This document shows, in pieces, positions 29,475 through 30,107 of a DNA stretch of 30,107 nucleotides. The DNA is from SG8-41 sp029864385. GTDB taxonomy: Bacteria > Pseudomonadota > Gammaproteobacteria > Burkholderiales > SG8-41. The position numbers and the translations under genes were made by a program. Every line of letters begins with the position of its first letter. The stretch's first letter is position 1. Below the pieces are notes generated by a model, which saw only the letters and a list, made by a program, of their open reading frames with translations, did no database searches and was not told the DNA's origin. The stretch spans positions 1 to 30,107 of the forward strand of contig JAOTTL010000020.1 of assembly GCA_029864385.1 (NCBI GenBank). The letters run 5' to 3'.

Positions 29475-29608
29475 GAAGTGATGAATAGTGGTGATGGAAA
29501 ATGGTGATGAAGAACACGCGCGACGCCGTACATCACCCTTAATCGTCACCATCTCTCATCATTAGTACCCCTCACTATTTTCCGGTCAGCGGTCACGGGT
29601 CACCGGTG
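29475..29608. repeat. Palindromic GGTGATG/CATCACC element A5
   Basis: The left arm (about 29477-29511) reads GTGATGAATAGTGGTGATGG and AAATGGTGATGAAGAA. The right arm (about 29530-29580) has ATCACCCTTAATCGTCACC and CATCATTAGTACCCC. The trailing GGTCACGGGTCACCGG (29593-29608) matches the tail of A3. Shared arm, centre (CGCCGTACATCACC) and tail with A3, 20 kb away, show the two are copies of one element. Confidence 0.85.
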
Positions 29609-29662
29609 TTATGAGAAACCAGGTATTCTGTGCTCATCTTCAACCACCGTGTCAAGGCCAAG

Positions 29663-29943
29663 ATGGATGCAGGAACGCAGCGGTTTGAGGAATATGTGTC
29701 ATTGATCGCTGGAGCGCTTGGGCATGCGGATCGGGTCGGGCCGTTTCGCGGCTACTGCACGGGGCTACTGCTGCTGGTTTAGCGCAAGAGGTTAGAGCCG
29801 ATGGCGGCGCATTTGGCGCCTGCAAACGTGCGCTCGGAGCATCAGCGGCTGCATCACTTCGTGGCCGATGCGCCCTAGTCGGATGATTTGCAAATTCACA
29901 TTCCACAGGCGCAAAATGTCCGTACCCCCCCCACCTCTGCATG
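29663..29943 (+). pseudogene. IS701-family transposase, N-terminal remnant
   Basis: From ATG 29663 the frame reads MDAGTQRFEEYVSLIAG, then ALGHADRVGPFRGYCTGLLL, TAG (29780-29782), RKRLEPMAAHLAPANVRSEH and QRLHHFVADAP, TAG (29876-29878), then SDDLQIHIPQ and onward to a TGA. The first 70 codons are the conserved N-terminal region of IS701-type DDE transposases (RFEEYV, ALGHADR, YCTGLL, LHHFVADAP). The two in-frame TAG codons and the loss of everything beyond make it inactive. I see no terminal inverted repeats. The resemblance ends near 29885, which suggests truncation. Confidence 0.75.
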
Positions 29944-30107
29944 ACCTGAATCGGCGAGCAACCGCTGCGACCGGCGGGACGGTTGAAATGAGCGGAATTG
30001 ATTTTCCTTCTATGAGGGATCTCCGCGTGTCAAGTCTCCGGTAGCGGTTTTTTGCATCTACGGTGGGCGGGTCATGTTTTTTCCTGTAAGCGGTCTTTGC
30101 GTTGGTT
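29944..30107. other. Right edge, nothing recognised
   Basis: The last 164 bp have no convincing reading frame or repeat family of those seen elsewhere. They may be the degraded rest of the transposase remnant or the leader of a gene beyond the edge. Confidence 0.3.

Overview
The window is about 30 kb of high-GC DNA whose gene content points to a betaproteobacterium, most likely Burkholderiales-like. The main clue is an orphan Bug-type (tripartite tricarboxylate transporter) periplasmic receptor among many single catabolic enzymes. These include a TauD-type dioxygenase, an HpcH/HpaI aldolase, an acyl-CoA dehydrogenase, a thiolase-like protein and a metal-independent amidohydrolase-family protein. 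There are no rRNA or tRNA genes, no CRISPR array and no intact mobile element. The only insertion-sequence trace is a decayed IS701-type transposase fragment at the right end. The taxonomic call is inferred from protein families only.

Layout, left to right. 1-1048: 5' part of a thiolase-like gene (minus). 1512-3552: Bug receptor plus TauD dioxygenase (plus). 3678-4712: degenerate GGDEF protein and YciI-like protein (minus). 4822-5889: threonine aldolase (plus), tail to tail with a creatinase-like M24 protein (5896-7131, minus), which is divergent from a RidA-like protein (7425-7814). 8041-9102: DoxX membrane protein and NTF2-like protein. 9296-10219: cysteine synthase (minus). 10468-11932: exported histidine phosphatase and NHL-repeat propeller. 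12068-12590: two small genes (minus). 12791-15138: asparaginase-like protein and MFS transporter (minus). 15378-17613: acyl-CoA dehydrogenase and HpcH/HpaI aldolase (plus). 17881-17964: a 27-codon gene with an exceptionally strong ribosome binding site and its own terminator (minus). 18150-18968: amidohydrolase. 19281-21131: membrane-anchored HEAT-repeat protein (minus). 21511-24006: hydroxyacid dehydrogenase, HIBADH-type dehydrogenase and DUF454 protein (plus). 24433-24615: small membrane protein (minus). 25174-26440: three-gene nitrile hydratase/thiocyanate hydrolase-family cluster with a split beta subunit (minus). 26620-27935: small membrane protein and VKOR-thioredoxin fusion (minus). 28442-29437: quinone oxidoreductase (minus).

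The feature that stands out at the scale of the whole window is the intergenic space. More than half of the gaps carry short tandem or palindromic repeats of a few recurring vocabularies: a GGTGATG/CATCACC palindrome family, 7-nt GTCACTC-type tandems, GATTTAC, TTTCTGC and TTCTGAC 7-mers, and long inverted phrases built on GACGCNNAG. Some copies are clearly homologous over 40-290 bp at sites up to 20 kb apart. They lie in convergent, divergent and codirectional gaps, so they are not simply terminators.

Most operons are short (two or three genes). Several enzymes have lost or altered canonical catalytic residues (GGDEF, M24, RidA, asparaginase, acyl-CoA dehydrogenase, thiolase). The two best candidates for something undescribed are the 27-aa gene at 17881-17964, whose leader matches the 16S rRNA 3' tail complement over 15 nt, and the multi-family intergenic repeat system.
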